Below are positions 1 through 12,753 of a stretch of 64,000 nt of DNA, in pieces. The stretch lies in assembly GCA_041396685.1 (NCBI GenBank), contig JAWKYD010000023.1, positions 1-64,000 of the forward strand, written 5' to 3'. The stretch comes from JAUIAI01 sp041396685 (GTDB taxonomy: Bacteria; Pseudomonadota; Gammaproteobacteria; Burkholderiales; Burkholderiaceae_E). Position 1 is the first letter of the stretch, and each line of letters opens with the position of its first letter. Position numbers and translations under genes: made by a program. The notes under the pieces were generated by a model. That model was not told the origin of the DNA. It ran no database searches and was given only the letters and a program-made list of their open reading frames with translations.

Positions 1-2
1 CC

Positions 3-440
3 TCGGTGGGCGCCGTCACCGCCACCGCGAGCTTCCGCTTCTCGAAGTGGATCCAGGGCTGGCTCGAGACATCGGGCTGCAACATCGTCATCGGCAAGGG
101 CGGCATGTCGGGCGCCGACTACAAACGCGCCTTCGTGCCGAACCAGGCCGTCTACCTGACCACCGTGGGCTATGGCACCGGCGCGCTGCTCGGCCGCGGC
201 ATCAAACGGGTCGCCGCCACCCACTGGCTCGATGAACTGGGTCTCGCCCAGGGCATCTGGGTGCTCGACGTCGAGAACTTCGGGCCGTTCCTGGTCGAAG
301 GCGATCTCGCCGGCGACTCATTGTTCGAGCGCGAGAACGCCCGCATCGAACCGCGTCTGAAGGAGCTGTACGCCGGGTCGAAGCCGCCGGCTCTGCGCCG
401 CTACGGCGAGACCGACCGGCGCGAAGACGAAGTGATCTAG
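3..440 (+). CDS. L(+)-tartrate dehydratase / class I fumarase beta subunit, C-terminal part
   Basis: The reading frame is open at the left edge, so only the last ~145 residues of a protein of about 200 are present. The segment contains the GKGGMS loop and the GTGALLGRGIK and VENFGPFLVEGDLAGDSLFE stretches expected of the C-terminal Fe-S hydro-lyase domain of class I fumarases and of the TtdB subunit of tartrate dehydratase. In this family the beta subunit pairs with an Fe4S4-carrying alpha subunit and dehydrates L-tartrate to oxaloacetate or interconverts fumarate and malate. The alpha subunit would be expected just upstream, outside the window. Fumarase beta and tartrate dehydratase beta cannot be told apart from this fragment. 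Confidence 0.8.
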   Translation, partial: SVGAVTATASFRFSKWIQGWLETSGCNIVIGKGGMSGADYKRAFVPNQAVYLTTVGYGTGALLGRGIKRVAATHWLDELGLAQGIWVLDVENFGPFLVEGDLAGDSLFERENARIEPRLKELYAGSKPPALRRYGETDRREDEVI

Positions 441-1148
441 AGTCGTGCGCCTGCGGCAAAGCCGCGCTACGGCGATCGAGAGCCGGCCAACGGGCCAAGG
501 GCCGACACTGGTGTTCCGATGAGGATGCGCCACGACGTCGAACACCTGCCGATCCAACGCCCGGTCGGATGGCCGTCGGCCCTGCCGGGCGCCTCGACGA
601 CCCTGAAACGCACGAAGGCGCGCATCTTGTGCTGATCGCGCCGAACCTGCCGCTCCAGCGCGCGCAGGTGAACATGCTCCGGATGCAGGGTATCGCGCCA
701 GTGCCGCGGCGAACGGCCTTCTGTCCGCGAACCTCGTCGAGCCTGAGCCGCACTCGTTGGATGTCCATCGGCACGAGGGCAGAGCGGGATCGAGCGTTGG
801 GTCACGGGCCGAAATTTGTACGAATTTGCTGTCTGCTTGGCAAGTCGCCTGCGTTCGCCTGAGGTCGTCGTGCCTATTGATCGCGAGCCACTGCGCCACG
901 ACCGTAGCGCGATGATCCGGTGGTGTTCGTGCCTGAAGAGGTCGAACCCGAGCGTGTCGAGCGGGTTATCGCGCTCACCCCGATCATGTGGCACGATCCG
1001 GCGGTCGGAAAGCATGCACGACGTAGCGGCTTGCATCACATCGACGCGCGATGCGCGAAGACGAGCCTCGAAGGAGCGCCCCTTCCGCTCCGGATTCCGC
1101 AGTCCGTGCGCCAGTCCGGGCTTTCCCACTGCAAGTCGCGCAGGAGAC
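441..1148. other. Intergenic region, no recognisable gene
   Basis: About 700 bases lie between the hydro-lyase gene and the hybrid kinase. Open frames exist on both strands, as expected for GC-rich DNA, but none has recognisable domains or a convincing ribosome-binding site. The right end must hold the kinase promoter. The AGGAGA just before position 1149 is its ribosome-binding site. Confidence 0.5.
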
Positions 1149-5129
<3,981 letters not shown>

Positions 5130-5245
5130 ACCTGAAGTCCGTCGTGATCCAATGTCGTGCGGCACGGGCGGTGCATGTTCGGCTGAGATGAATCGACGAC
5201 ACGCATCACCCGGCTGAAACCCCTGACTCTCTCTTGGAAGTCCAC

Positions 5246-6067
5246 ATGGAAGTGATCATCCTGGGCAGCGGCTCGCCCATGCCCGATCCCAATCGTGCCG
5301 GGCCGGCAACACTGGTACGCGCCGGAGATCGCACGTATCTGTTCGATTGCGGCCGGGCCGTGCTGATGCGGGCCGCCGCGGTGGGCGCATCGGCACAACG
5401 GCTCGACGCACTGTTCATCACCCACATGCACAGCGACCACACCACGGATTTCAACGATGTCATCACGACCCGCTGGATCATGAGCGCCGCCGCCAACCCA
5501 CTGCGGGTCTTCGGCCCGGCAGGCATCGAATCCCTGAGCGAACGCACGTTGGCCGCGCTCGAACACGACATCGGCTATCGCCTGTCGCACCACAAGGATC
5601 TGACCGACGGCCCGCGCGTCAGCGCCACGGCGCTAGGCGACGGCGCGGTCATCGAAGAAGACGGCGTGCGCATCCTGGCGGCCGCCACAGATCACAGCCC
5701 CGTTCACCCCACGCTGGGCTTTCGTATCGAGCATGAAGGCAAGGTCGTCGCCATCGCAGGCGACACCGTTCCCTGCGACGGTCTAGAGCGTATCTGTGCC
5801 AACGCGGACGTCTACGTCCAGACGGTCATTCGCAGCGACCTGATCAAGCAGTCGCCGTCCGCGCGAATGCGCGACGTGCTCGACTATCACTCCGACGTCG
5901 CGCAGGCGGGCCAGACCGCGGCACGCGCCAACGTGAAGACGCTCGTGCTCAACCACCTGGTGCCGCCGCCGCCTCCCGGTCAGGAGGATGTCTGGGCGGC
6001 CGCGGCCAGGCAGCATTTCCCAGGCAAGGTGATGGTCGCGCACGACCTCATGCGGATCGCCTGCTGA
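5246..6067 (+). CDS. MBL-fold metallohydrolase (RNase Z / arylsulfatase-like)
   Basis: A 273-residue metallo-beta-lactamase-fold protein. The N-terminus MEVIILGSGSPMPDPNR is typical of the RNase Z-like branch, in which a GSGSP/GTGxP strand opens the fold. The metal-binding motif HMHSDH is at residues 60-65, with later histidines in the ATDHSP and VLNHLVP segments and the conserved Asp in AIAGDT. Such enzymes are binuclear zinc hydrolases acting on phosphodiesters, sulfate esters or lactones; the substrate here is unknown. The ATG at 5246 follows GGAAG at good spacing, and a TTG twelve bases earlier is a less likely start. The gene lies 116 bases after the kinase on the same strand and has no signal peptide. 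Confidence 0.8.
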   Translation: MEVIILGSGSPMPDPNRAGPATLVRAGDRTYLFDCGRAVLMRAAAVGASAQRLDALFITHMHSDHTTDFNDVITTRWIMSAAANPLRVFGPAGIESLSERTLAALEHDIGYRLSHHKDLTDGPRVSATALGDGAVIEEDGVRILAAATDHSPVHPTLGFRIEHEGKVVAIAGDTVPCDGLERICANADVYVQTVIRSDLIKQSPSARMRDVLDYHSDVAQAGQTAARANVKTLVLNHLVPPPPPGQEDVWAAAARQHFPGKVMVAHDLMRIAC

Positions 6068-6200
6068 CGACGCCACCCCGACCGCCTGCCCGCCACCGCG
6101 GCTTAGGAGGTCACGGCGGCCGGGCAAACGGCGGCAGAGGCGATGACGGAACCGCGCCGCGCTCCCCCGGAATCGCGGCATCGAAAAAGCGCAACTCCGG

Positions 6201-6236
6201 AAAAACGCAACCCACGCGTGTCAGGACACGCGTGGG
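6201..6236 (-). terminator. Intrinsic terminator of the secreted-protein gene
   Basis: A perfect 12-bp stem (CCCACGCGTGTC and its complement) with a two-base loop spans 6211-6236. On the minus strand it is followed by TTGCGTTTTT, a T-rich tail. It lies ten bases past the stop of the minus-strand gene at 6247-6630. Confidence 0.75.
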
Positions 6237-6246
6237 AAGCTCGCCA

Positions 6247-6630
6247 TCACTGACGCAGTGAGAGCTTTCCGGTGCCGCACATCTTGACGGTGCCTTCGGA
6301 GGCCCATGCGAAGACGACAGGTTTGCTGGGGTCCGTTACTTTGATCTTCCAGACCTCTTTGGGGTGCTTGGCACCGATCGCGCCGAGCGGCTTGCACGAT
6401 TGGCAGGAACCGTTGGTGATCGACAGATTCTTGGGCCCGAACGTGGAGCCGCCAGACGGCCCGCCCCAACTGACCTGCATGTTCCAGGAGCCCTTTTCGC
6501 TTTTCAGCGCCTGAACGTTATGCGTCGTCTTGAGCTTGGGGTTGTTGCACCAGAGCGTATTGTGGTCTTGGGCAAAAACGGTGTTGGCAAGCAACAGCGC
6601 GACAGGCAGAACCAGACAGCCTTTTTTCAA
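6247..6630 (-). CDS. Small secreted protein of unknown function
   Basis: 127 residues beginning MKKGCLVLPVALLLANTVFAQ, a clear Sec signal peptide with probable cleavage after VFA. The mature part is about 106 residues and has four cysteines (WCNNP, CQSC, MCGTG) that could form two disulfides in the periplasm. The start codon is TTG, preceded by GGAG at seven bases. I do not recognise the family. It has its own terminator downstream. A decayed paralogue sharing the KEVW, SKP, AW and KMCGxGxLSLR signatures is present at 12992-13216, so the family was once duplicated in this genome. Confidence 0.7.
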   Translation of the reverse strand: MKKGCLVLPVALLLANTVFAQDHNTLWCNNPKLKTTHNVQALKSEKGSWNMQVSWGGPSGGSTFGPKNLSITNGSCQSCKPLGAIGAKHPKEVWKIKVTDPSKPVVFAWASEGTVKMCGTGKLSLRQ

Positions 6631-6639
6631 TTTCTCTCT

Positions 6640-7229
6640 CCAGCAGGGTGCCTACTCTTTATCGGGATTTTCGGCTTCCTCCCGCACTTCTCACGACGAA
6701 CCGCAGCCCGCGAACGGCACGGATTGCCTGACGACGCCAGGCGTTGTCGTCGGCCTGCTGTCGGCGAACGCTTCCGGATGGCGCTGGGTTCGCGGAATGT
6801 ACAGCAGCCGTTTAACTTCTGGCGTACCCCATTGCGGGCGCCCCGTTTCGGGGATGGTTTGACCGTGCGGGCGCACACGCCGACGGGCCTCGGATGTTCT
6901 GCTCGGCCGCCGGGCCGGATGCCGCCGATGCTTCGTGGCCTGCTGCGGACAGGATCGTCGTCCGCTGGCAAATCAACGCGGTAGCGCGGGGTCGTCACGG
7001 AAGACTTTTTGGAAGCGCCTCCGGGGCAGGTTCCCGCCACGCGGTCGAACGACGGCTCCCGGCACCGATCTCAACCCGCGCCGCGGCGCGATGGCGCGCA
7101 TCGTCCAGGCGTCCTCGACGCTACGAACGCGCGCCCACGGAAAATTGCCACGGCCCGGACTGCAAAGAACCCCGACGGCGGGCGGAAGGCGATCTGGCGC
7201 GGGAGACCGCGCCCGGTTCGAACGGTTGA
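6640..7229. other. Gene-free stretch, probably degraded coding DNA
   Basis: About 590 bases without an acceptable gene. Several overlapping frames stay open on both strands for 60-130 codons, but none has a start with a ribosome-binding site or recognisable domains. The left end must contain the promoter of the secreted-protein gene. The right end runs into the dehydrogenase relic at 7230, so this may be further degraded coding sequence. Confidence 0.4.
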
Positions 7230-7625
7230 GCAGGCCACGTCGGGGAACGCGCGGGCGCGCTCCTCGAACACCTGCCGCCAGAAGGACATCGACTGAAAGA
7301 CGTTGGCCTTGTCGACATTGGTCACCCGCCCGGGCTTTCCCTGTGCCTTGCGCTGGCGTGCCAGCCCGAGCGCGAAGTCGCAGATGCGCGCGGTACCCCG
7401 GTGCGAGATCTTCATCGTGTCGAGGGCCGCGGCGCCCTCGCCATTGCCTTCGAGGCGCCCCCGATCCCGTGCGTGGAACAGGCCCTCGGTGTTCTCGCGC
7501 ACCGGCACCAAGTCGATCTGCGCGGCACGCGCATCGGCCAGCGGCCCGGGCAGGCCCGCGAACGTGCGGATCGGCCGCACACCGGCATCGAGGTCGAGCG
7601 CAAAATCAGGCAATCGCCGACGAAC
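7230..7625 (-). pseudogene. Fragment of isocitrate/isopropylmalate dehydrogenase-family gene
   Basis: About 130 codons encode a central piece of the decarboxylating beta-hydroxyacid dehydrogenase family. Visible landmarks are AGVRPIRTFAGLPGPL, the VRENTEGLFHAR loop, MKISHRGTARICDFAL and VTNVDKANVFQSM, which contains the catalytic lysine/Asp neighbourhood. Both the N-terminal nucleotide-binding part and the C-terminal metal-binding aspartates are missing, and sequence outside this core is unrelated. Tartrate dehydrogenase and isopropylmalate dehydrogenase both belong to this family. A tartrate link would suit the dehydratase at the left edge, but the fragment cannot decide this. Confidence 0.75.
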
Positions 7626-7677
7626 GGATGGATACCCTGTGAGACATGCCCCTGTTCGTGGTCCGCAATCCGGCACC

Positions 7678-8475
7678 ATGCAGCTTTTACTGCCCGAGAC
7701 CGACTTGCGCGGTGCCGTCGAGTGCGCCGTGGTGGTGGAGCGTGCGGCGGGTTCGACGAGCCGCTTTCCTGCCATGCCTCGAGCCATGTTGACCCTGACA
7801 CCGGTAACCGGCGGCGGGGCCACGGTTGACTTTCACGCCATGAGCACGCGTTCGGTCGTCCAAGTGCACCGTGAGCCGCTGCGCGCGATGGGCCTGGTGC
7901 TGCCACCCGACACGACCGCGCGGGTCATGGGCATCACCAGCGGAGCGCTGGTCGACGTCACGCTGCCGTGGGCCGAGATGGTCGGGGCTGCCGAATCGGC
8001 GCGCCTGGACGGTGCCTTGCAGAGGGCGGACACCGATGCGGCGCGACTGGTGGCATTGCAGTCCAGCCTGCGACGGGTGCTGGCAAGCGGCGGCGCGCGC
8101 GTGCAACGGGCACGGGCCGAGTCACTGCAACTGCTGTGCCGGGCCGTCGGTCGAGACGGCGTACAGGCGGCGGCCGCGCTCGGCCTGGGCGAGCGCCAGC
8201 TCGAGCGCCGCTGCCGCGCATTGCTGGGCATGACACCGAAGCAGATGCATCGCATCACGCGTTGGCACGGTCTGCTGTCCGGCACGGTCCGGCGGCATCG
8301 GATACCCGATGCCGGCACGGCCCTGGCGGCGGGCTTCTACGACCAGTCACACCTGGCCAGAGAGGCCCGACTGTTGAGCGGCGCCTCATTGCGCGAGTTG
8401 CTGCAGCAGGCTCACGACGACGGCGCCTGGTGGTCGCTGCAAACACAGCGGCTGCTGGCTCGCCAGCCCGGCTGA
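7678..8475 (+). CDS. AraC-family transcriptional regulator
   Basis: 265 residues with a C-terminal double helix-turn-helix of AraC type. A first helix-turn-helix around GVQAAAALGLGERQLERRCRALLGMTPKQMHRITR is followed by the second around AGTALAAGFYDQSHLAREARLLSGASLREL, which carries the family's GFxDQSHLxR signature. The N-terminal ~150 residues would bind an effector and resemble no domain I can name. ATG 7678 lacks a strong ribosome-binding site. An out-of-frame ATG at 7646 encodes a short segment typical of AraC N-termini, so a frameshift near the start is possible. The gene stops two bases before the end of the convergent gene at 8477. Confidence 0.75.
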   Translation: MQLLLPETDLRGAVECAVVVERAAGSTSRFPAMPRAMLTLTPVTGGGATVDFHAMSTRSVVQVHREPLRAMGLVLPPDTTARVMGITSGALVDVTLPWAEMVGAAESARLDGALQRADTDAARLVALQSSLRRVLASGGARVQRARAESLQLLCRAVGRDGVQAAAALGLGERQLERRCRALLGMTPKQMHRITRWHGLLSGTVRRHRIPDAGTALAAGFYDQSHLAREARLLSGASLRELLQQAHDDGAWWSLQTQRLLARQPG

Positions 8476-8476
8476 C

Positions 8477-8809
8477 TCAACACCTTGGCGCGCCGCTGCG
8501 CCACCAACAGTAGAGCGGCAGGGCGAAGGAGAGGCCGACGCCGAAGGTCAGCGGCACCGCCCACCAGCGGCGTGGCCCAGCCGCGGCGTCCAGGCTTACG
8601 CCGAAGCAGAACGTCAGGGCCGCCAGGTAGACATCGATCGTGATGGCCGTGGTCAGCGGGTTGGCAAAGGCGGCACCGAAGAATGCGCCTGGCGCCAGGC
8701 TGCCACCGCCGCCCAGATAACTCAGGTTGAACCACCAGGGCGCGACCAGGCCGACAAAAGCCATGAACAGGAGCAGCGCGCGAGCCGGTGCAGAGATTGG
8801 CTTGATCAT
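8477..8809 (-). CDS. DUF2834-like small membrane protein
   Basis: 110 residues with three predicted membrane spans: residues ~8-30, ~50-70 (with the ITIDVYLAALTF segment) and ~82-103. Length, topology and the F(A/G)NPLTTAITIDV segment resemble the DUF2834 family of uncharacterised inner-membrane proteins. The gene is convergent with the AraC gene and 159 bases downstream of the MATE exporter. It could be the last gene of that transcript, but nothing in the sequence assigns a function. Confidence 0.65.
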   Translation of the reverse strand: MIKPISAPARALLLFMAFVGLVAPWWFNLSYLGGGGSLAPGAFFGAAFANPLTTAITIDVYLAALTFCFGVSLDAAAGPRRWWAVPLTFGVGLSFALPLYCWWRSGAPRC

Positions 8810-8968
8810 GCTCGCAGACTATGTCGTCCGCGGCCGCACGGATAGGAAAAAGCCGTCATCCAACCTGGCATCTGTCAACGCCGATCGAATGCTGACCCAC
8901 GGTCGTGCACCGGCGGCGACAGGCACCGGCCGGCCGGCCCGGCGTCCGCGATCGGTGTCGACACCCCG

Positions 8969-10357
8969 TCAGCGCCCGCCGCCCCAGACGGTTCGTCGAA
9001 TCGCAAGCACGGTCGCCAGGCCATAAGCCGCCATGCCCGCCGCAGCCAGCGCGAAGATCGTCCAGGCCGGGGTCTGCCACCGCACCAGCATCAGGCCGCC
9101 CACGGCGACCAACACCAGGCGAAGCGTTCCCGCCAGCACCGGACCGCCGACCTTGCCCGCACCCATGGACGAGAAGTACAGCGACAGTCCCACGCCGAAC
9201 AGCGCGTATGCCGGTCCGGCCCAACGGAAGTAGGTGGCGGCAGCGGCACGGGCGCTGGGGTCCTGCGTGAACAGACCGGTCCAGAGATCGGGCGCCAGCG
9301 CCATCAGGACGCCCAGAGACCCGAGCAGCAGCGCGGACATGGCCGATGCGGACCATGCCGCCCGACGAGCGCGTTCAACCTGACCGGCGCCGATCGCCAT
9401 GCCCACCACGGGCACCGACGCCACGCCGATGGCAAAGGCCACCGGCACCAGCAGAAACTCCAGCCGGGTGCCGATGCCATAGCCTGCCAGCGCGGTGGTA
9501 CCGAACTGCGCCACCAACCAGGTGAGGATGAGGATGGTCAGCACGGTCTGGAGGGGCGATATGCAGGCCAGGCCGCCGATTCTGAGGATGTCGCGGGCCA
9601 ACGGCCACTGCAGACGCGTTGCGCGGATTCGGAGGGTGATCCTTGCCCGACCGGAACGCAGGTAGGCGAACAGGAAGGCCGCGCCCAGGCCGTAGGCCAG
9701 CACCTGCCCTGCGGCCACGCCCGACATGCCCCAGCGGGGAAGCGGCCCCCAGCCCAGCCCCAGCGCGCCACCGATGACCACCTGGCCCAAGGCCACCAGC
9801 AACAAGGTGCCCGACGGAACGGACATGTTGCCCGTACCACGGATCACGGATGCGAAGGTGTTGACCAACCAGATGAAAACCGAGCCCAGGAAGGCGATGT
9901 CGGCAAATGCCCGCGCCTCGGACAACGCATCGTCACGGCCGCCCAGGGCAGCGAACAACGCGGGCCCCAGGCCGAGCATCAACACCATGTAAAGCGCGCC
10001 CGCGCCCAGGCCGATCCACATGGCGTGTACCGCCAGCGCATTGGCCCGGCCCGTGTCGCCCGCGCCAAGCGCGCGGCTGACCGCGGACGACACGCCACCG
10101 CCCATCGCGCCGGCCGACAGCATCATCTGCAACATGACGAATGGAAACACCAATGCCATGCCTGCCAGCGACGCGACACCGAAGCGCCCCACGTAGCTGG
10201 TCTCGGCGATGGCCGCCAGCGCCGTGGCCAGCATGGCGAGCATGTTGGGCAGGGCCAGGCGAAGCAGCAGGGGCAGCAGCGGCCCGTGCAACAACGGGTT
10301 GGCCGACGCGGGGGCGTCGGTCGCAGGCAGGCTTGCTGCCGTGGACAGGCTGCTCAT
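8969..10357 (-). CDS. MATE family multidrug/solute exporter
   Basis: 462 residues, about 12 predicted transmembrane helices, the normal size of MATE (multi antimicrobial extrusion) transporters. These exchange organic cations or other drugs for Na+ or H+ across the inner membrane. The two-fold pseudo-repeat is visible: LPNMLAMLATALAAIAETSYVGRFGVASLAG near the N-terminus is echoed by ACISPLQTVLTILILTWLVAQFGTTALAGYGIG in the second half. The ATG at 10357 lies five bases after the stop of the Old Yellow Enzyme remnant, so the two are co-transcribed from the promoter bearing the TetR-type operator at 10833-10850. Confidence 0.88.
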   Translation of the reverse strand: MSSLSTAASLPATDAPASANPLLHGPLLPLLLRLALPNMLAMLATALAAIAETSYVGRFGVASLAGMALVFPFVMLQMMLSAGAMGGGVSSAVSRALGAGDTGRANALAVHAMWIGLGAGALYMVLMLGLGPALFAALGGRDDALSEARAFADIAFLGSVFIWLVNTFASVIRGTGNMSVPSGTLLLVALGQVVIGGALGLGWGPLPRWGMSGVAAGQVLAYGLGAAFLFAYLRSGRARITLRIRATRLQWPLARDILRIGGLACISPLQTVLTILILTWLVAQFGTTALAGYGIGTRLEFLLVPVAFAIGVASVPVVGMAIGAGQVERARRAAWSASAMSALLLGSLGVLMALAPDLWTGLFTQDPSARAAAATYFRWAGPAYALFGVGLSLYFSSMGAGKVGGPVLAGTLRLVLVAVGGLMLVRWQTPAWTIFALAAAGMAAYGLATVLAIRRTVWGGGR

Positions 10358-10362
10358 GGATG

Positions 10363-10692
10363 TCAGGGTTCCAGGGCCGGGTAGTCGGTGTAGCCCCTGG
10401 CGTCCGGCGTGTAGAAGGTCGACATGTCCGACGCGTTGAGCGGCGCATCGGACTGCATGCGCCGGACCAGATCGTCGTTGTAGAGCCCGGGGATACGCGC
10501 GTAGCCCAGGCCGTTCGGCGACGGCGAGGTGCCCTCGGTGACGATCAGCCCGGCGGAGGCGCGCTGGGCGTAGTACCGGGCCATCAGTTCGTTCGGAGCG
10601 TTGCCCTGCACGGCGCGGTTGCGCGTCATGGGCGCCATGACGGTGCGGTTGGCGAGCCGCAGTCCGGCGACGGAGAATGGATCGAAGAGCAA
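10363..10692 (-). pseudogene. Old Yellow Enzyme gene with large in-frame internal deletion
   Basis: 109 codons in which the N-terminal ~75 residues of an NADH:flavin oxidoreductase of the Old Yellow Enzyme family (LFDPFSVAGLRLANRTVMAPMTRNRA, GLIVTEGTSPSPNGLGYARIPGLY) are joined in frame to the last ~35 (DLVRRMQSDAPLNASDMSTFYTPDARGYTDYP). The family is about 360 residues, so roughly 250 are gone, including most of the FMN barrel and the substrate-binding His-Asn/His pair. The frame, start region and short spacing to the MATE gene are intact. The deletion may therefore have been kept because it preserves downstream expression. Confidence 0.85.
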
Positions 10693-10832
10693 GGGAAGTT
10701 TCCTTGGGAACGATGATGACCGGGTGGCTCGCGGCGTTGATGCCGACTGCGGCCGAGGAATGGGCCGGGGCGCCGTCAGCCGGTGCGGCCGCCCGGAGTC
10801 GGGAGCAGCACCGGCATCGCGCCTACGAATTC

Positions 10833-10850
10833 ATATGATGATTATCATAT
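10833..10850. promoter_or_regulatory. TetR-type operator, copy 1
   Basis: ATATGATGATTATCATAT is an 18-bp near-perfect inverted repeat about 140 bases upstream of the Old Yellow Enzyme remnant/MATE operon and just past the stop of the TetR gene. Its 14-bp core, ATGATGATTATCAT, recurs exactly at the TetR start (11484-11497), which points to a shared operator. Confidence 0.65.
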
Positions 10851-10882
10851 AAAACGTCGGAAAAGCGCCATTCAACCGGTGC

Positions 10883-11485
10883 TCAATGGGCCCGTTCGGT
10901 CAGGTGCTCCAGCGCGGTATGACGAAGCTTGCCGGCCAGCGCCGGGTCATCGACGGCACGGGCCAGCAACAATGCGCCCACCATGGTGGACACGGTCACG
11001 AGCGCGCGCTCGTGCGAACCCGGCTGCCCCCAGTCCGGCGACAACCGCGCCACCAGATCGATCAATGCCCTGGCGTGCCGGGTGGCCACCCGCCGGACTT
11101 CGGGACTCTGGCGAGCGGTTTCCGAGCCCAGCGCGGCCAACGGACAGCCGGTGTCCACCTGATCCTGGTGCGCCTTGGACAGATAGCCGGCCAGCAGTGA
11201 TTCCAGCGCCTTGTCTGGCTCGACCTCGGCCGTCAGTGCCGCCATGGCCGACGCCGCCTGCGAGAAGGCGCACTCGGCGGCTTCGGCCAGCATCGCCGCG
11301 CGCGAATCGAAGTGGGCATAGAAGGCGCCGTGCGTGAGCCCGGCCTCTTTCATGATGTCGGCGACCCCGGTGCCGTCATAGCCGCTGCGACGAATGGCCC
11401 GCGCCGCCACGTCCACGATACGGTCGTGGGTGGCGTCCTTGGCGGCGGCCCTCGGGGTGGCCGGCTTGGTCGAACTCTTTCGCAT
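10883..11485 (-). CDS. TetR/AcrR-family repressor
   Basis: 200 residues. The N-terminal TetR DNA-binding domain includes DRIVDVAARAIRRSGYDGTGVADIMKEAGLTHGAFYAHFDSRAAMLAEA, with the GLTHGAFYAHF recognition-helix signature. The rest is the helical ligand-binding and dimer domain, which contains GCPLAALGSE. It probably represses itself and the Old Yellow Enzyme remnant/MATE operon through the two identical operator cores. Regulators of this sort next to Old Yellow Enzymes often sense electrophiles or quinones. The start may be ATG 11485 or, four codons earlier, ATG 11497; the operator copy covers both. Confidence 0.85.
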   Translation of the reverse strand: MRKSSTKPATPRAAAKDATHDRIVDVAARAIRRSGYDGTGVADIMKEAGLTHGAFYAHFDSRAAMLAEAAECAFSQAASAMAALTAEVEPDKALESLLAGYLSKAHQDQVDTGCPLAALGSETARQSPEVRRVATRHARALIDLVARLSPDWGQPGSHERALVTVSTMVGALLLARAVDDPALAGKLRHTALEHLTERAH

Positions 11486-11497
11486 GATGATTATCAT
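11484..11497. promoter_or_regulatory. TetR-type operator, copy 2, overlapping the tetR start codon
   Basis: ATGATGATTATCAT, identical to the core at 10835-10848, covers the start codon and adjacent leader of the TetR gene. A repressor bound here would block its own transcription or early elongation. Confidence 0.6.
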
Positions 11498-11670
11498 ACC
11501 TTCGCATCGCAGCCCGACGCGGAATGCGTGCACGCTGACGCAGCGAGTCCGGAACTCGCGCGAGCCGGAGCGTCCGCGCTCGTGGCGCGACTCGTGCCGT
11601 CGTCGTGCGGCCACGCCGGTCTGCGCCGGTCCTGCCGGCGGGGCGTCATCGACGCCCCGGATGCCCGTGG

Positions 11671-12753
11671 TCAGGCGTCCGCCTTGATGACGCCGCGGCG
11701 CAGCTGATCGCGCTCGAGGCTCTCGAACAAGGCCTTGAAGTTGCCCTCGCCAAAGCCCTCGTCGTTCTTGCGTTCGATGAACTCGAAGAAGACCGGCCCC
11801 AGCAGGCACTCGCTGAAGATCTGCAGCAACAGCCGTTTGTCCCCACCCGCGGTGTTGCCGTCGAGCAGGATGCCGCGCGCCCGTAGTTCGGCCACCGGCT
11901 CGCCGTGGCCCGGCAGCCGCTCCTCGAGCATCTCGTAGTAGACCTCGTTGGGCGCGCTCATCAGCGGCACGCCGGCCGCGCGCAGCGCATCGACGCTGGC
12001 CAGCAGATCGTCCGTCAACAGGGCGATGTGCTGGATGCCCTCACCGTTGAACTTCATCAGAAACTCTTCGATCTGGCCCGAACCGCCCGCGCCGGCTTCC
12101 TCGTTCAGCGGAATGCGGATCAGGCCGTCGGGCGCGGTCATCGCGCGACTGGTCAGCCCGGTGTACTCGCCCTTGATGTCGAAATAGCGGATCTCCCGAA
12201 AGTTGAAGATCTTCTCGTAGAACCCGCCCCAGAATGCCATCCGTCCGCGATACACGTTGTGCGTGAGATGGTCGATCATGCGAAAGCCGTGACCCCTCGG
12301 ACGGCGATCGACCTCGGGCAGGAACTCGAAGTCGATGTCGTAGATGCTCTTGCCGTCCTCGAAGCGGTCGATCAGGTACAAGGGTGCACCACCGATGCCC
12401 TTGATCGCCGGCAGCTTCAGTTCCATGGGCCCGGTGGGCACATCCACCGGCTGCGCGCCCATCTCGAGCGCGCGCGCGTAGGCCTTGTGCGAATCGCGCA
12501 CCCGGAACGCCATCGCGCAGGCGCTGGGCCCGTGCTCGGCCGCGAAATAACCGGCCAGGCTCTTGGGCTCGCGATTGACGATGAAGTTGATCTCGCCTTG
12601 CCTGTACAGCACGACGTCCTTGCTGCGATGCCTGGCCACGAGCGTGAAGCCCATGTTCTCGAACAGCGGCTCGAGCACGTCGGCGCCTGGCGAGGCGAAC
12701 TCCACGAACTCGAAGCCCATCAGGCCCATCGGATTGTCAAACAGGTCAGTCAT
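11671..12753 (-). CDS. hppD: 4-hydroxyphenylpyruvate dioxygenase
   Basis: 360 residues, the usual bacterial length. The enzyme converts 4-hydroxyphenylpyruvate to homogentisate in tyrosine and phenylalanine degradation, using non-haem Fe(II). The two vicinal-oxygen-chelate halves are evident. The three iron ligands can be placed at His162 (DHLTHNV), His242 (GIQHIAL) and Glu324 (GPVFFEFIER). The C-terminal GFGEGNFKALFES is also diagnostic. ATG 12753 has AAGGA at good spacing, so the in-frame codons upstream were excluded. It appears monocistronic; homogentisate dioxygenase and fumarylacetoacetase are not in the window. Confidence 0.95.
   Translation of the reverse strand: MTDLFDNPMGLMGFEFVEFASPGADVLEPLFENMGFTLVARHRSKDVVLYRQGEINFIVNREPKSLAGYFAAEHGPSACAMAFRVRDSHKAYARALEMGAQPVDVPTGPMELKLPAIKGIGGAPLYLIDRFEDGKSIYDIDFEFLPEVDRRPRGHGFRMIDHLTHNVYRGRMAFWGGFYEKIFNFREIRYFDIKGEYTGLTSRAMTAPDGLIRIPLNEEAGAGGSGQIEEFLMKFNGEGIQHIALLTDDLLASVDALRAAGVPLMSAPNEVYYEMLEERLPGHGEPVAELRARGILLDGNTAGGDKRLLLQIFSECLLGPVFFEFIERKNDEGFGEGNFKALFESLERDQLRRGVIKADA

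Noticed and set aside
7201..7240. GGTTCGAA sequence resembling a tRNA T-arm
   Set aside because: No cloverleaf can be built around it and it lies at the edge of the dehydrogenase relic.
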